A stretch of DNA of 64,000 nt from Tritrichomonas musculus (Eukaryota; Parabasalia; Tritrichomonadida; Tritrichomonadidae). The stretch is from the NCBI GenBank assembly GCA_039105265.1, contig JAPFFF010000009.1, forward strand, positions 5,518,001 to 5,582,000, written 5' to 3'. The notes under the pieces were generated by a model. That model ran no database searches, was not told where the DNA came from, and saw only the letters and a program-made list of their open reading frames with translations. The number at the start of each line of letters is the position of its first letter. The first letter of the stretch is position 1. Positions 27,000 to 36,010 of the stretch are shown in pieces. The position numbers were made by a program, and so were the translations under genes.

Positions 27000-27149
27000 A
27001 TGTCCAGCGCTAGTGAAATCATTATGAATATACTATTGGGGTTGATATTGGTGACCAATGTAGTTGAACTGCTATTACTGGTATCGCTTACAGCTGAAGA
27101 TGAACCACCTGAGCTGACTGATGAGCTGAGGCGTACATTATATGCGTAA
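27000..27149 (+). CDS. 49-aa single-span membrane protein
   Basis: Too short for a standard open-frame cutoff but well supported. The ATG follows TTTAAATTTGCATAA, the stop is TAA at 27147-27149, and it fits exactly between its neighbours. The sequence is a hydrophobic helix (IIMNILLGLILVTNVVELLL) followed by an acidic tail (TAEDEPPELTDELRR). It is likely a small membrane-anchored protein; such proteins are common beside capsid genes of membrane-interacting viruses, but no family is recognised. Confidence 0.6.
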   Translation: MSSASEIIMNILLGLILVTNVVELLLLVSLTAEDEPPELTDELRRTLYA

Positions 27150-27156
27150 AAAGCTT

Positions 27157-27166
27157 TATTTTTGAT
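27157..27166 (+). promoter_or_regulatory. TTATTTTTGA motif before the packaging ATPase
   Basis: TTATTTTTGATTAA directly precedes the ATG at 27170. Confidence 0.4.
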
Positions 27167-27169
27167 TAA

Positions 27170-28129
27170 ATGTTGTATTACAAGCGCCTACAACCAACCC
27201 TTTTCGACTATACATCTATTGAATTATCAGACAGTTCCAGTGAGGATCCAATTGATTTTGATACATTCGATAGGTACCAGAAGCAGCAACCGGTATCCAA
27301 GAGATTTGATGTGGATGCGGCTATGAGTGAGGCCTATTCCAAGAATAGGGATAAAATCACGAATGCATCCATAAGGCCAATCGCTAATGGGATCTATGCG
27401 TGGTACAATACTTTGAACATACTGGTAGCATCACAAGGCAAAGGCAAGAGCCATACAGTAATTCGCGATATCATTCAAATGAGTAGACTCAATAACGCTA
27501 ACTTTGGGGGAACCCCTGAGGATTCGCAGAATCCGTTCCACCTGATCGTGTATGTGAGTAAGAACGGTATTATAAATGATTCCACATTTGAATCTCAACG
27601 CGAGCTCATCAACCTGCCCATTGAGGTCGTCGCTGATAGTAATGCTGAACGGTATTTGAAGGAGCTTGATCTATGGAAGGAGTTGTATAACAAATATAGC
27701 TCAGTTGGGAAGGTTACTCTCGACGAGTCCAAGCTACAGCAGATGTTTGAGTTCCTCCATATCAGCAAACTCGGGAAACCCAATGTACCACTCAACACCA
27801 TAATCCTGTGCGAGGACTTCATTAAGAGCAAGCTGTTGAAGTCAGCATACTTCACAAACTATATCACCCAGTTGCGTCATAAGAACTCAATTGTGTACAT
27901 CAATATCCAGTTCTTCAAGGGTGTGCCAACTGATTACAAAAATAATTGTACATCATTCTTCATATTCAATGGGTTCTCACGGCAGAAACTCAATTACATA
28001 TATCAACAGGTGAGCATACCTTGTGAGTTCGAGGAGTTGTGGCAAAAATATAGGACATTATCTGGACATGATTTCATATTGGTGAACACAGTTGAACATG
28101 ATATGCAAGTGGTGTACTCAAAGGTTTAG
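27170..28129 (+). CDS. Genome-packaging ATPase (FtsK/HerA, A32-like)
   Basis: A 319-aa P-loop ATPase. Walker A is at residues 88-96 (ASQGKGKSHT). The following helix and strands and NTIILCEDFI near residue 210 give a Walker-B-like acidic pair. NSIVYINIQFFKG and FFIFNGFSRQKLNYIYQQ are typical of the A32-type ATPases that pump DNA into capsids of Polintons, virophages and nucleocytoplasmic viruses. Residues 1-65 are an acidic, Gln/Ser-rich extension. Its stop codon overlaps the stop of the convergent 159-aa gene by three bases. Confidence 0.88.
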   Translation: MLYYKRLQPTLFDYTSIELSDSSSEDPIDFDTFDRYQKQQPVSKRFDVDAAMSEAYSKNRDKITNASIRPIANGIYAWYNTLNILVASQGKGKSHTVIRDIIQMSRLNNANFGGTPEDSQNPFHLIVYVSKNGIINDSTFESQRELINLPIEVVADSNAERYLKELDLWKELYNKYSSVGKVTLDESKLQQMFEFLHISKLGKPNVPLNTIILCEDFIKSKLLKSAYFTNYITQLRHKNSIVYINIQFFKGVPTDYKNNCTSFFIFNGFSRQKLNYIYQQVSIPCEFEELWQKYRTLSGHDFILVNTVEHDMQVVYSKV

Positions 28130-28605
28130 GCAAAATCTGGGTCAGCATCCAATACCAAATCCTGATGCTTGCCGATGAATACATCAGGTTCCACAATATT
28201 GTATTTTTCACGAAGTTTTACAATGAGATCCTTGGTATTTATATTGGTTCTCTCAATCGAGTAGTTGTAATACGGACATTCCTTGAATTCGTGTTTTTCG
28301 GTATTCCCATTTACGAAGAACTCGTGCATGTTGGCACTCAATTTGCGTCTACTATTGGATGTCAATTTGACGTATTCAAGGTTCATCTCCTTGAGCTTGT
28401 TAGGGTAGAATCTAATGGTTTCAGTATCATTCTGGAGTGATACGTATAGGACCTTTGCGAGGTACAGCGAGTTCTTCAAATTGAATGGTAACTTGTCACA
28501 TAATATTGCGAAATTACATTTTGCAAATCCATCAGGCTTTGGTAATAGGGAAATCAATGTGTTGATGTATTCGTAGACAGTGAAATGGTTTGTGGTGGAT
28601 TCCAT
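28126..28605 (-). CDS. Unknown 159-aa Polinton protein
   Basis: Start set at MESTTNHFTVYEYIN, which follows GATTTTTTATCAACACCAA; the slightly earlier ATG falls in this AT leader. A compact globular protein (NLKNSLYLAKVLYVSLQNDT, RKLSANMHEFFVNG, ECPYYNYSIERTNI). No family is recognised. It is the last gene before the right TIR and points away from it. Confidence 0.55.
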   Translation of the reverse strand: MESTTNHFTVYEYINTLISLLPKPDGFAKCNFAILCDKLPFNLKNSLYLAKVLYVSLQNDTETIRFYPNKLKEMNLEYVKLTSNSRRKLSANMHEFFVNGNTEKHEFKECPYYNYSIERTNINTKDLIVKLREKYNIVEPDVFIGKHQDLVLDADPDFA

Positions 28606-28652
28606 TTGGTGTTGATAAAAAATCAATATTCAAATTTAAAAATAGATGATGA

Positions 28653-30613
28653 ATCTCACACCTCATACCTCATACCTCATACCTCACCTCAAATTGGTAT
28701 AGGGGTACCCAAGAGGGGGGTCATAAAATTCAATTTAGGTAAATCCTTTAATTGGGAATCCTCATAAGTCCAAAAATAAATTATTCAAGCCTTGCTATAG
28801 TATATAACTCTCTTACTCTTCTCCCATGCAATGGTCTTAAGCAGGAACTGCGTTCTCAGTTTACCCGATTTTGAGAGTATTACACCTAATCCACGAGGGG
28901 TTACATTAGTGTCGAAGTACGCATTATATTTTTGAGTCAATTCTACTATACATATCTTATCATTTGGGAGACCCTTAATGAAATCGTCTAAGGTCTTCTC
29001 CTGAGCAATCTCATATACTTCAGCTATAATGGGTGTATGCTGGGGTTCGGCATTTGATTCCTTGGTAGATACCTCAGCTATCTCAGGTTCGGCATTTGAT
29101 GCCTCAGCCAAACTTTGTTTGGATTCTTCAACAATGGGTGTAGTTTGGGATTCAGTATTTGATTCCTTGGTAGATACCTTGGTAGATACCTCAGTCAAAC
29201 TCTGTTTGGATTTCTCAGCCATCTCTGGTTCCTTAATGTGGATATAATTTAAGAGCTCATTTTCACATATTTTTGCAATGCAATCCTTGATTTCCTTATC
29301 GATGATTTTGGATAAATCGTGTAAGATATATTCATTGAGATTCTTCATGAGTACTCGCGAGTAACTGATAACGAGTTCACTAGATGACATTTCAGTTGGG
29401 GGATATTGATCAAGTTTATTATCGATTGCATCAATGATTGTTCCAAGGTATAGATTATAACAAGCATTACTGATTTCCTCGCGCAATTTCACTAGGGAAT
29501 CATATTTATGTATATCATTTGCGAAATATTCATTTGACGCAACTTCGTTGCTGAGCGCAAGCGTTGCAACTTCAGCGAGTAACTTGGTGAAGCTAGATAT
29601 TAATCTTTGTGTTAATGAATCGAATAGGTTTATGACCTTGGTAGAGGTTCTATCATAGTATACGAATTTAATGGTACCCTCATATGATTTGTCTTTGGGA
29701 CATAAGGATTTGACCTTATTGACGAACGATTCGAATATGCAACTGAGCAAATTCTGGTTGAACATATTGATATCCTTTGTGATGATGTCAACGGCATAAT
29801 CAAGGGGGTGTGTATAACTGTAAATCAAAGTTTTGCGTTTCTTATCGAGCTCATCTTGAAATTTCATTAGACGTTCGCGATCTCGGTTGATATATGATAA
29901 CTCCTTCATTAGCAGTGCTCGCTCAGGAGATTCAATGTTTGTATAACTATCAATTTTGGTATTCATATCTTGGATCCACTCATCGTACTCATCAAGCGAG
30001 AGCTCCTTATGTATATAGCACTTGATAGCTGACTCGCGATCATGTTCACGTTGGGATTTATTCAATATTTTGTTCATACGAATCTCCAATTCCTTGCAGA
30101 AAGAACCTTCATATGAAACTATTTGGGTGTTAGTTGGGATAACGCTCATTTTCAAACCAGATAAAAAATTAAATTGATTCGAGAATAGCATTATTTTTGG
30201 GATTGTCAATTTATGGAATTTACCTAAAATGGATTTTGAGAGGCCCCTCTTGGGTACCCCTATACCAATTTGAGGTGAGGTATGAGGTATGAGGTATGAG
30301 GTGTGAGGTATGAGGTATGATGTGTGACCCCTTAAGTGAACCTCTTAGTAGTGAGCATGGATAGAATGTATATTCATACTGGATGTTCCGCATGGGGATA
30401 TTGGGGATATGGATGGAATATGGAGGGGATACCTGGCACATGCAATTTCCTTTAAAAGACCATAGATTCCTTGTATTTGGACTATGAAATTTCAGCAAAA
30501 ATTCAAGGTCTGGAGCTTAATTTTAAATGGTTATGTGAATATCAAAATTAGGCTAGATGTGGCTGTTATATTTGAAATTTATCTGGTCCCCATGCGGAAC
30601 TACCATCACTACT
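28653..30613 (-). repeat. Polinton terminal inverted repeat, right (1961 bp)
   Basis: Reverse complement of 4871-6824, with one extra TCATACC heptamer. It contains the second TIR gene and the same nested and terminal inverted motifs. It ends with CCATCACTACT at 30613, followed by the ATCGGT duplication. Confidence 0.95.
28785..30149 (-). CDS. TIR-encoded protein, right copy
   Basis: Identical in predicted sequence to the 454-aa protein at 5328-6692, from MSVIPTNTQIVSYEG to KSKRVIYYSKA, and transcribed toward the element's interior, as is the left copy. Identity of the two copies implies recent joint replication or gene conversion of the TIRs. The possible winged-helix C-terminus is the only hint of function. 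Confidence 0.75.
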   Translation of the reverse strand: MSVIPTNTQIVSYEGSFCKELEIRMNKILNKSQREHDRESAIKCYIHKELSLDEYDEWIQDMNTKIDSYTNIESPERALLMKELSYINRDRERLMKFQDELDKKRKTLIYSYTHPLDYAVDIITKDINMFNQNLLSCIFESFVNKVKSLCPKDKSYEGTIKFVYYDRTSTKVINLFDSLTQRLISSFTKLLAEVATLALSNEVASNEYFANDIHKYDSLVKLREEISNACYNLYLGTIIDAIDNKLDQYPPTEMSSSELVISYSRVLMKNLNEYILHDLSKIIDKEIKDCIAKICENELLNYIHIKEPEMAEKSKQSLTEVSTKVSTKESNTESQTTPIVEESKQSLAEASNAEPEIAEVSTKESNAEPQHTPIIAEVYEIAQEKTLDDFIKGLPNDKICIVELTQKYNAYFDTNVTPRGLGVILSKSGKLRTQFLLKTIAWEKSKRVIYYSKA

Positions 30614-30619
30614 ATCGGT
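30614..30619. repeat. Polinton target-site duplication, right (ATCGGT)
   Basis: Second copy of the 6-bp duplication. One copy belongs to the interrupted transposase gene. Confidence 0.95.
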
Positions 30620-31296
30620 GACTTTTGAATAATTAAATGTAAAAATCCATTTAAATTTTGTTTTAATAATTCTAAAGAATTAATTGTTTTTTCTTTTTTT
30701 GTTGGTATGAATTCTTCGATGAATTCTCTAATTGAAAATGTATCATCATTTATCGGAAGTCCTGATAATTGTATTTTTTTGCAGAAATATCTGAAAATAT
30801 CTGAAAAATCTTGTTGAATACAAAAAACCAAAGGTTTGTGTAAAAATAAATATCGCGTTCCATCATTTGGATTTTGTATGTAATAATTAAAAAAAATATG
30901 TTTTTGATATTTTAGATTTTTTCTAATTCTATTCCATCCCGCCAAAAAAGAATGATAAAAAGATTCATGTTCAGTAAAATAAAGTCTAATAAAGTCAATA
31001 TTTGCATGAACACTTATTTTACAACCAATTTGAATAACAAAATAAGCTTGAGGGAAAGCAATAGATCTAAAAATGAACTTTGTATGATAATCTTTTCCTG
31101 TAACTCCTGTGATAAAAGGATGATTATCATCTTTTTTAAACTGGTAAAAGTTATTGATAAAGCATGATAATATTGAATAATTCCATTCTATATTTTGAGG
31201 AGTTATTTCGAAGCTGTGTAGAGGATGTGTACCTACAAAGCAATCTTCAAGAAATGTTGATGTCCTGAATTCAATAAAGCATAAGCTGCACTGCAT
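30614..31296 (-). pseudogene. MULE transposase, N-terminal part (cut off by the Polinton)
   Basis: Begins MQCSLCFIEFRTSTFLED, with a CxxC pair that may belong to an N-terminal zinc-binding domain. It runs as an open helical and aromatic-rich frame to IIQKSP at the Polinton junction, after which the frame enters TIR sequence. Coding potential extends upstream of the ATG (TKSFQFTRSALWQFIK), so the start is uncertain. Counting one copy of the target duplication, this part (683 bp) and the part ending at 3583 (1282 bp) total 1965 bp, a multiple of three and in the same frame: a single transposase of about 654 aa was interrupted. Confidence 0.75.
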
Positions 31297-32659
31297 TTTA
31301 ATAAACTGCCATAAGGCCGACCTTGTAAATTGAAAGCTTTTAGTTTATTGTTTTATTTTTTTTTCAGAAATTAAAAAAGACAGCAGTTATACTGGTAATA
31401 TAACTTTTTGTGAACTTTTATTTTGACAAAAATTATAATTTTTGAAGGGAAAAAATTGAATATAAAAAATCAAAAAAGTGCGTAATATAAAATCTACCAA
31501 AAACTTTATTCTCAATTTTCGTTAAAATTGAGAGTGTGCCATTTTACATCCATTTAATTCAAATGGCAACCCACTTTTCTGACACCGAAACCACTTATGA
31601 ACATCGAAACCACTTTTGAATAGGAATATAATTTGAATTTTCTATATTCTTTCAATTTACTGTAATCTCAAAAAGTCTTACAACTTAATTTTTACAGTAA
31701 AACTCAATGATTGGTTTGTTTAAACTAATTATATTTTATTATTATTATAATAATTAGTTTTATAAATATTTGTATCGTACAAAATTCAAATTAAAATAAA
31801 AACTAAAAGGATATAAGTATATATTAAATTTTCTTCAGAAAATAAATTTGAGTATTTCATCTCAATTTATTTTAATTATTTTTGATAAGAATTTTATAGC
31901 GCTTTATAAAAATTTAGAATAGCGATAACTTTTTATATAATTTATTCTAATTATTATTTTTTTTGATATCTTTTTATATGCTTTTAAAACATTAAGTGTT
32001 ATATAAAAATAGTTATTATTAGTGAAAAAAAATTCATTTTTTATCTAAAAATGCAGAAAAATTGAATTTGTTGAATTATTAAATGATGATTTAAAAAAAT
32101 TGGACGTTACAGGAGTCCAATGAAGAATATAGTTTTATTTATATGCATTTACTTTCTAATATATTTGAATTTCATTCCAAATCAAATGTCAGTTTTTTCT
32201 AAAAATGAAGATTTAGTTGATTGGTTTCATAAATATAAAAAGTCTAATATTTTAGTTAATGAAGGATTTCGTCAAAAAGTAAAATATTATTTGTATAACA
32301 CATAGTATACCCATTCAAATGGCATCTATATTTTTTAAATGATACAAATATATAAGAAATCGATATATATTGAATTTTAATTAAAGTCTTTATTTCAACC
32401 ATTACATTTTATAATATTGGATATAAAATATATAAATTATATATTATAATCATTAATTAAATTATTTATTAAGATAAATATAAATTTATTTAATTTTATT
32501 TTTTTTTCAATTTGGTTGTACGACCTTTTTCAAAATTCAACAATACAATTCAAAATATTTGATAGTTTTAATTCAATGTAAAAAATTTTTTTGATAGAAA
32601 AGTTCTGAAACAAATCTTATCTTATTGAACTTTTTTGATGAAATTTTGAAAATTTTATA
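31297..32659. other. Right flank of the MULE and AT-rich spacer
   Basis: 31449-31508 is the right MULE inverted repeat. CTCAATTTTCGTTAAAATTG near 31512 is a small hairpin. 31522-31590 resembles 553-622 in direct orientation. From 31650 on it is plain AT-rich DNA. A 61-codon frame at 32120-32305 (MKNIVLFICIYFLIYLNFIP, then DLVDWFHKYKKSNILV) looks like a short secreted or membrane peptide, but nothing else supports it. Confidence 0.35.
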
Positions 32660-33006
32660 ATGGATTTATCTGATCCATCAGTTATTTATACTGGATGGGG
32701 AGTGAAACAAGGTGGAAATGTTAAAACATGGAAAAAGCGATGGTTTGTTTTACTTTCAAATGGATTATTACGATATTTTATTGATAAATTATCAAACGAA
32801 GAACAGGGAAGTATTGAAATAAAAAAAGAGACAGTATGATTTTTTTCTTACTCCAGAGTGTTTGTGTAGGTCCATCAGTTCCTGATGGCGTACCAGTCAC
32901 AATTGTGACGCGAGATCGAGTTTTTTATATAGCATTTCAAACAAAAGAAGAAGCTGAAACTTGGGAGTCAATAATTAAGAAACTACAAAGCACGCTTTCT
33001 GAGTAA
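32660..33006 (+). CDS. Small PH-domain protein with a 23-nt intron
   Basis: Exon 1 (32660-32833) encodes MDLSDPSVIYTGWGVKQGGN, then VKTWKKRWFVLLSNGLLRYF and GSIEIKKET. Exon 2 (32857-33006) encodes SVCVGPSVPDGVPVTIVTRD, then RVFYIAFQTKEEAETWESII. Together they make a 107-aa pleckstrin-homology domain: the KRWFVLL strand, the variable loop and the C-terminal helix with its invariant Trp (AETWESI). Without splicing the frame stops just after exon 1. The intron begins GTATG and ends CCAG and is in phase 0. A likely phosphoinositide or membrane-binding adaptor with no other domain. Confidence 0.8.
32834..32856 (+). other. 23-nt intron
   Basis: GTATGATTTTTTT followed by CTTACTCCAG. Removing it joins the two halves of one PH domain in frame. 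GTATG is the trichomonad 5' splice motif, and a class of introns of about this size has been described in Trichomonas vaginalis. The longer conserved 3' motif of typical T. vaginalis introns (ACTAACACACAG) is not present. Confidence 0.75.
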
Positions 33007-33555
33007 TTATTTCTTATTTTCCAATTATTATTAAATTAATTTTAGTGATCATTAGAAAAAAGATATAATTTCAATAATATATTTTTTTATGATTGTCTTT
33101 TGTTCAATAAATAGCTAGTTTTACATAACTTTTTGGGAAATAATATAAAACATATGAATTATTGAAAAATACAAAATTTAATCATTAATTTTTCAACTCT
33201 CTTTTTAAACGATATAATATTTTATATATTTTAGTGATTGGATGATTCTCAAGCATGTTTAAAAATATGTTTTGAATAATGATTAAAAATTGGAATAGAT
33301 AATGATGAATCATCATTGCTGATATTAAATTAGTTACAAACCTCATTAATATTTTTTCAATGAATTTCATGAATCAAATGTAAACATAATTGCACAAACA
33401 TCGATGAATGAATCACTATCTTTATCAAAATCACATATGTGTTAATATTTCAAAAAAAATATTTAAATATTCTTTTAAATGATTTCTCATTTTATAAAAA
33501 TTATAATACAATAATAGATAATTTATAGACAATAATAGGGAATATTTGAAAAAAA
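33007..33555. other. AT-rich spacer
   Basis: Separates the PH gene from the convergent RIIa-type gene. One 61-codon minus-strand frame (33185-33370) has no convincing features. Nothing else seen. Confidence 0.4.
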
Positions 33556-33765
33556 CTAGTCCTTTTGAACTTGTGATGATGTGAAGAAAACAACTGCATA
33601 TGGGAGGATTTCGTTTGGCTTATCTTTGAGAAGAGCTTGCATAAAATTGAATATCATTGTTTTTAACTCAGGATGTTTACGAAGGTACTTTTCGTTTTCA
33701 ATACGAATTTGATCTAGTTTTTCATCTAGTGCAACTGGGTCAATATCAGGGGTTTGAGAGCTCAT
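33556..33765 (-). CDS. RIIa (dimerisation/docking) domain protein, RIIAD1-like
   Basis: A 69-aa protein. YLRKHPELKTMIFNFMQALL followed by KPNEILPYAVVFFTS matches the regulatory-subunit RIIa docking motif, as in RIIAD1: a helix with HPEL, a second helix with LL, then Pro-Glu and an aromatic pair. Such domains dimerise and bind anchoring-protein helices, often in axonemal complexes such as radial spokes. An N-terminal charged helix precedes it. Divergent from pyridoxal kinase, with about 290 bp between. Confidence 0.75.
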   Translation of the reverse strand: MSSQTPDIDPVALDEKLDQIRIENEKYLRKHPELKTMIFNFMQALLKDKPNEILPYAVVFFTSSQVQKD

Positions 33766-34058
33766 ATAATCAAATATAAAAACGAATAATTTTATAAGGT
33801 TTATTTTAATCGTTAAAATAACACTTTTTCAATTTTTTTAGCTTTTTTTCTTGTCTATTTTTAAAATATAATGAAGGAAAATATTTTGTTTATTAATGCT
33901 TTTAATAAAATAATATTAATTTTTTAAAATTTGTTTATTATTTTATTTTTCATTCATAGAGATATTTATGGTTTATTTTTGAATATAAATATTTTCATAG
34001 TTTTTTATTCATTTTCTTCAAATTTGAATCAACTTTTTCTTAATATATCATCCATTAA

Positions 34059-34964
34059 ATGACAACTAAAGAACCTCTTGTTTTATCAATTCAAAGCCAC
34101 ATGGTACATGGAAGAAGTGGAAATCGTTCAGCTGTGTTTCCACTCGAAGTAAATGGAATAGAAGTTGATCCAATAAATACTTGTCATTTTTCAGCACACA
34201 CAGCATATCCATATTTATGCGGACCTGTAATGAATGTTGAAGAATTTGATCATATTGTTGAAGGATTAAGGCTAAACGAAATAATGCCTCATTATACACA
34301 TTTGATTACAGGATATCTTGCTGACCCATCTATTGCAATTAGAATCGCAGAACTTAAAAAAGAATTAGGACCAGATGTACGTTATTTCTGTGATCCAGTT
34401 TTAGGTGACGTTGGAAAATTTTATGTTTCGCCTGAATGTTTAGATGTTATTAAATCTCGACTTATTCCAATTGCAGATACAATTACACCAAATGCATATG
34501 AAGCAATGTGGCTCACGAATAAAGAAATGAAAAATCCAAACCAACTTTTACAAGTTGTTGAAATGCTTCATCAAATGGGCCCAAAAAATGTTGTAATTAC
34601 AAGTACAGAATGGAACAGAAGACTTATATTCTTTTCAATGAATAATGGTTCTCATCAAGTTGCTATTGAAACCCCATCTTTGAAACGAAAATTTGAAGGC
34701 CCTGGCGATGTTTTTACATCACTACTTCTTGCAAATTCTATTAAATACAAAGATGATTATGAAACAATTGCAGAAAGGACAGTAAATTCAGTTTATTCAT
34801 TACTTGAAAGAACCTCAAATGAAAATAGAGTTGAACTTGCACTACCAATGTCTGTTAAGGATTTGATTAACCCTGAAATTAAATTTAAATGCATTCATAT
34901 TGATGACTTCAAAACGATGAAGGTTGAAGATAAATCTGTTCAATTAGAATCAAACCTATCATAA
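34059..34964 (+). CDS. pdxK: Pyridoxal kinase
   Basis: A 301-aa ribokinase-family enzyme that phosphorylates pyridoxal to pyridoxal 5'-phosphate. Family signatures: LSIQSHMVHGRSGNRSAVFP at the N-terminus (substrate loop), GIEVDPINTCHFSAHTAY, LITGYLADPSIA, CDPVLGDVGKFYVSPE, DTITPNAYEAMWLT (nucleotide-binding region) and EGPGDVFTSLLLAN, where the catalytic Asp sits in the GxGD motif (here GPGD). Length is normal for eukaryotic pyridoxal kinases. Single exon, cytosolic. The start is the first ATG after an in-frame AT-rich leader. Confidence 0.93.
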   Translation: MTTKEPLVLSIQSHMVHGRSGNRSAVFPLEVNGIEVDPINTCHFSAHTAYPYLCGPVMNVEEFDHIVEGLRLNEIMPHYTHLITGYLADPSIAIRIAELKKELGPDVRYFCDPVLGDVGKFYVSPECLDVIKSRLIPIADTITPNAYEAMWLTNKEMKNPNQLLQVVEMLHQMGPKNVVITSTEWNRRLIFFSMNNGSHQVAIETPSLKRKFEGPGDVFTSLLLANSIKYKDDYETIAERTVNSVYSLLERTSNENRVELALPMSVKDLINPEIKFKCIHIDDFKTMKVEDKSVQLESNLS

Positions 34965-35239
34965 AGGAAAGTCGAATAGTATCAAACATATATTTACAGA
35001 TATTCATTGTATTTATTTGTCCAAGTCTAATATATTAAATAAATTTTTATTTATATTTTGGAATCTTTGTTTTTAGATCTGAGCTACTTTTTTTTTTGTG
35101 AAGTATTCTGATGACATTCATAAAAATCGGACTTATCACATGCAAAATTCATTTAGAATGAGAATCCTGAAATCATTGTTTAATGCTATTAAAATTTCTT
35201 ATATGAATCAAAAAAAGAACCTTTAATTATAGTTAATCT

Positions 35240-36010
35240 TTACTTTGAAGAAAGTTCTGATGCTGCTGCTTTATCAAGAATGAAAGTACAATTTGGATGC
35301 TCTTGAAGGAACGTGGCTGGAATTGCATCTGAAATTGGTCCTTCAATTGCTTTCTTTATAATAGGAGCTTTCTTTTCACCCCAGGCAAATAAAATAACTC
35401 GACGAGCACTCATAACTGTTCCTACACCCATTGTGATTGCTTTATGTGGTACATTTTCGATTCCACCAAATTCTTCAGAAGCATCTTTAAGAGTAAGTTC
35501 ACTCAAAGTAACTTTACGAGTTTTTGATTGTAATGTTGAACCTGGTTCATTAAATCCTATATGGCCAGTACGACCAATTCCAAGAATTTGTAGATCAATT
35601 CCTCCAGCATCTTTGATTGCTTGCTCATATTTATCGCAGAAAGCAGGTATCTCTTCTTCTTTTAATCTTCCATCTGGAATATGGACGTTGCTTGGATCAA
35701 TATCAATATGATCGAAAAGGTGATGATGCATGAAATACCAATAACTATGGACTGACTCACGTTCCATTGGAAGGTATTCATCAAGGTTAAATGTTATAAC
35801 ATTTTTGAAAGAAAGACCTTCTTCTTTATGCAAACGAACGAGCTCTTCATAAAGTTGAATTGGCGAAGCTCCAGTTGCAAGTCCAAGAACACATTTTTTA
35901 CCTTCTGATTCCTTAGAACGGATCAATGCTGCAATTTCTTTGGCGGCATTGCAAACAGCTTCTTTTGCTGTGGAGTATACTTCTTTATGAACATTTGATT
36001 TCGCTGACAT
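35240..36010 (-). CDS. nagB: Glucosamine-6-phosphate deaminase
   Basis: A 256-aa NagB-type isomerase/deaminase converting glucosamine 6-phosphate to fructose 6-phosphate and ammonia. Motifs: VLGLATGASPIQLYEELVRL (phosphate loop), VITFNLDEYLPM (catalytic Asp), SYWYFMHHHLFDHIDI, QILGIGRTGHIGFNEPGS (active-site region with the catalytic His and Glu), and the lid region TRKVTLSELT. Near full family length. The ATG at 36010 is preferred to a GTG one codon earlier. TCACTTT, matching the trichomonad initiator consensus TCAYTW, ends five bases before the start and could be its core promoter. Confidence 0.95.
   Translation of the reverse strand: MSAKSNVHKEVYSTAKEAVCNAAKEIAALIRSKESEGKKCVLGLATGASPIQLYEELVRLHKEEGLSFKNVITFNLDEYLPMERESVHSYWYFMHHHLFDHIDIDPSNVHIPDGRLKEEEIPAFCDKYEQAIKDAGGIDLQILGIGRTGHIGFNEPGSTLQSKTRKVTLSELTLKDASEEFGGIENVPHKAITMGVGTVMSARRVILFAWGEKKAPIIKKAIEGPISDAIPATFLQEHPNCTFILDKAAASELSSK

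Larger units (their letters stand above)
4871..30613. mobile_element. Polinton/Maverick element, apparently whole
   Basis: A 25,743-bp virus-like DNA transposon bounded by long TIRs and a 6-bp target duplication. It encodes the diagnostic set: protein-primed DNA polymerase B, retroviral-type integrase, double-jelly-roll major capsid protein and FtsK/HerA-type packaging ATPase. About fifteen other open frames include a KilA-N protein and a fibre-like protein. No maturation protease was recognised by eye. The core genes read open with no break seen, and the TIRs differ in length by one 7-bp unit, so the copy looks recent. Its base composition is visibly richer in GC than the host spacers. It is inserted in the transposase gene of a MULE. 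Confidence 0.95.
640..31508 (-). mobile_element. MULE-type DNA transposon, split by a Polinton
   Basis: A Mutator-like element inferred from its transposase (two halves at 3583-4870 and 30614-31296) and an imperfect inverted repeat of about 60 bp: 640-698 read on the minus strand aligns with 31449-31508 on the plus strand (both hold GAAAAAATTGAATA, then AAAAGTGC, then AATCTACCAA). Without the 25.7-kb Polinton the element is about 5.1 kb. Its 3' half contains a 244-bp tandem array and a further 1.46-kb insertion. The true outer ends and the 9-11 bp target duplication usual for MULEs were not found, so the coordinates mark the inverted similarity, not proven termini. Confidence 0.55.

Noticed and set aside
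33185-33370. 61-aa minus-strand frame
   Set aside because: Dominated by Ile, Leu, Asn and Lys codons expected from base composition; no motif or conserved context.
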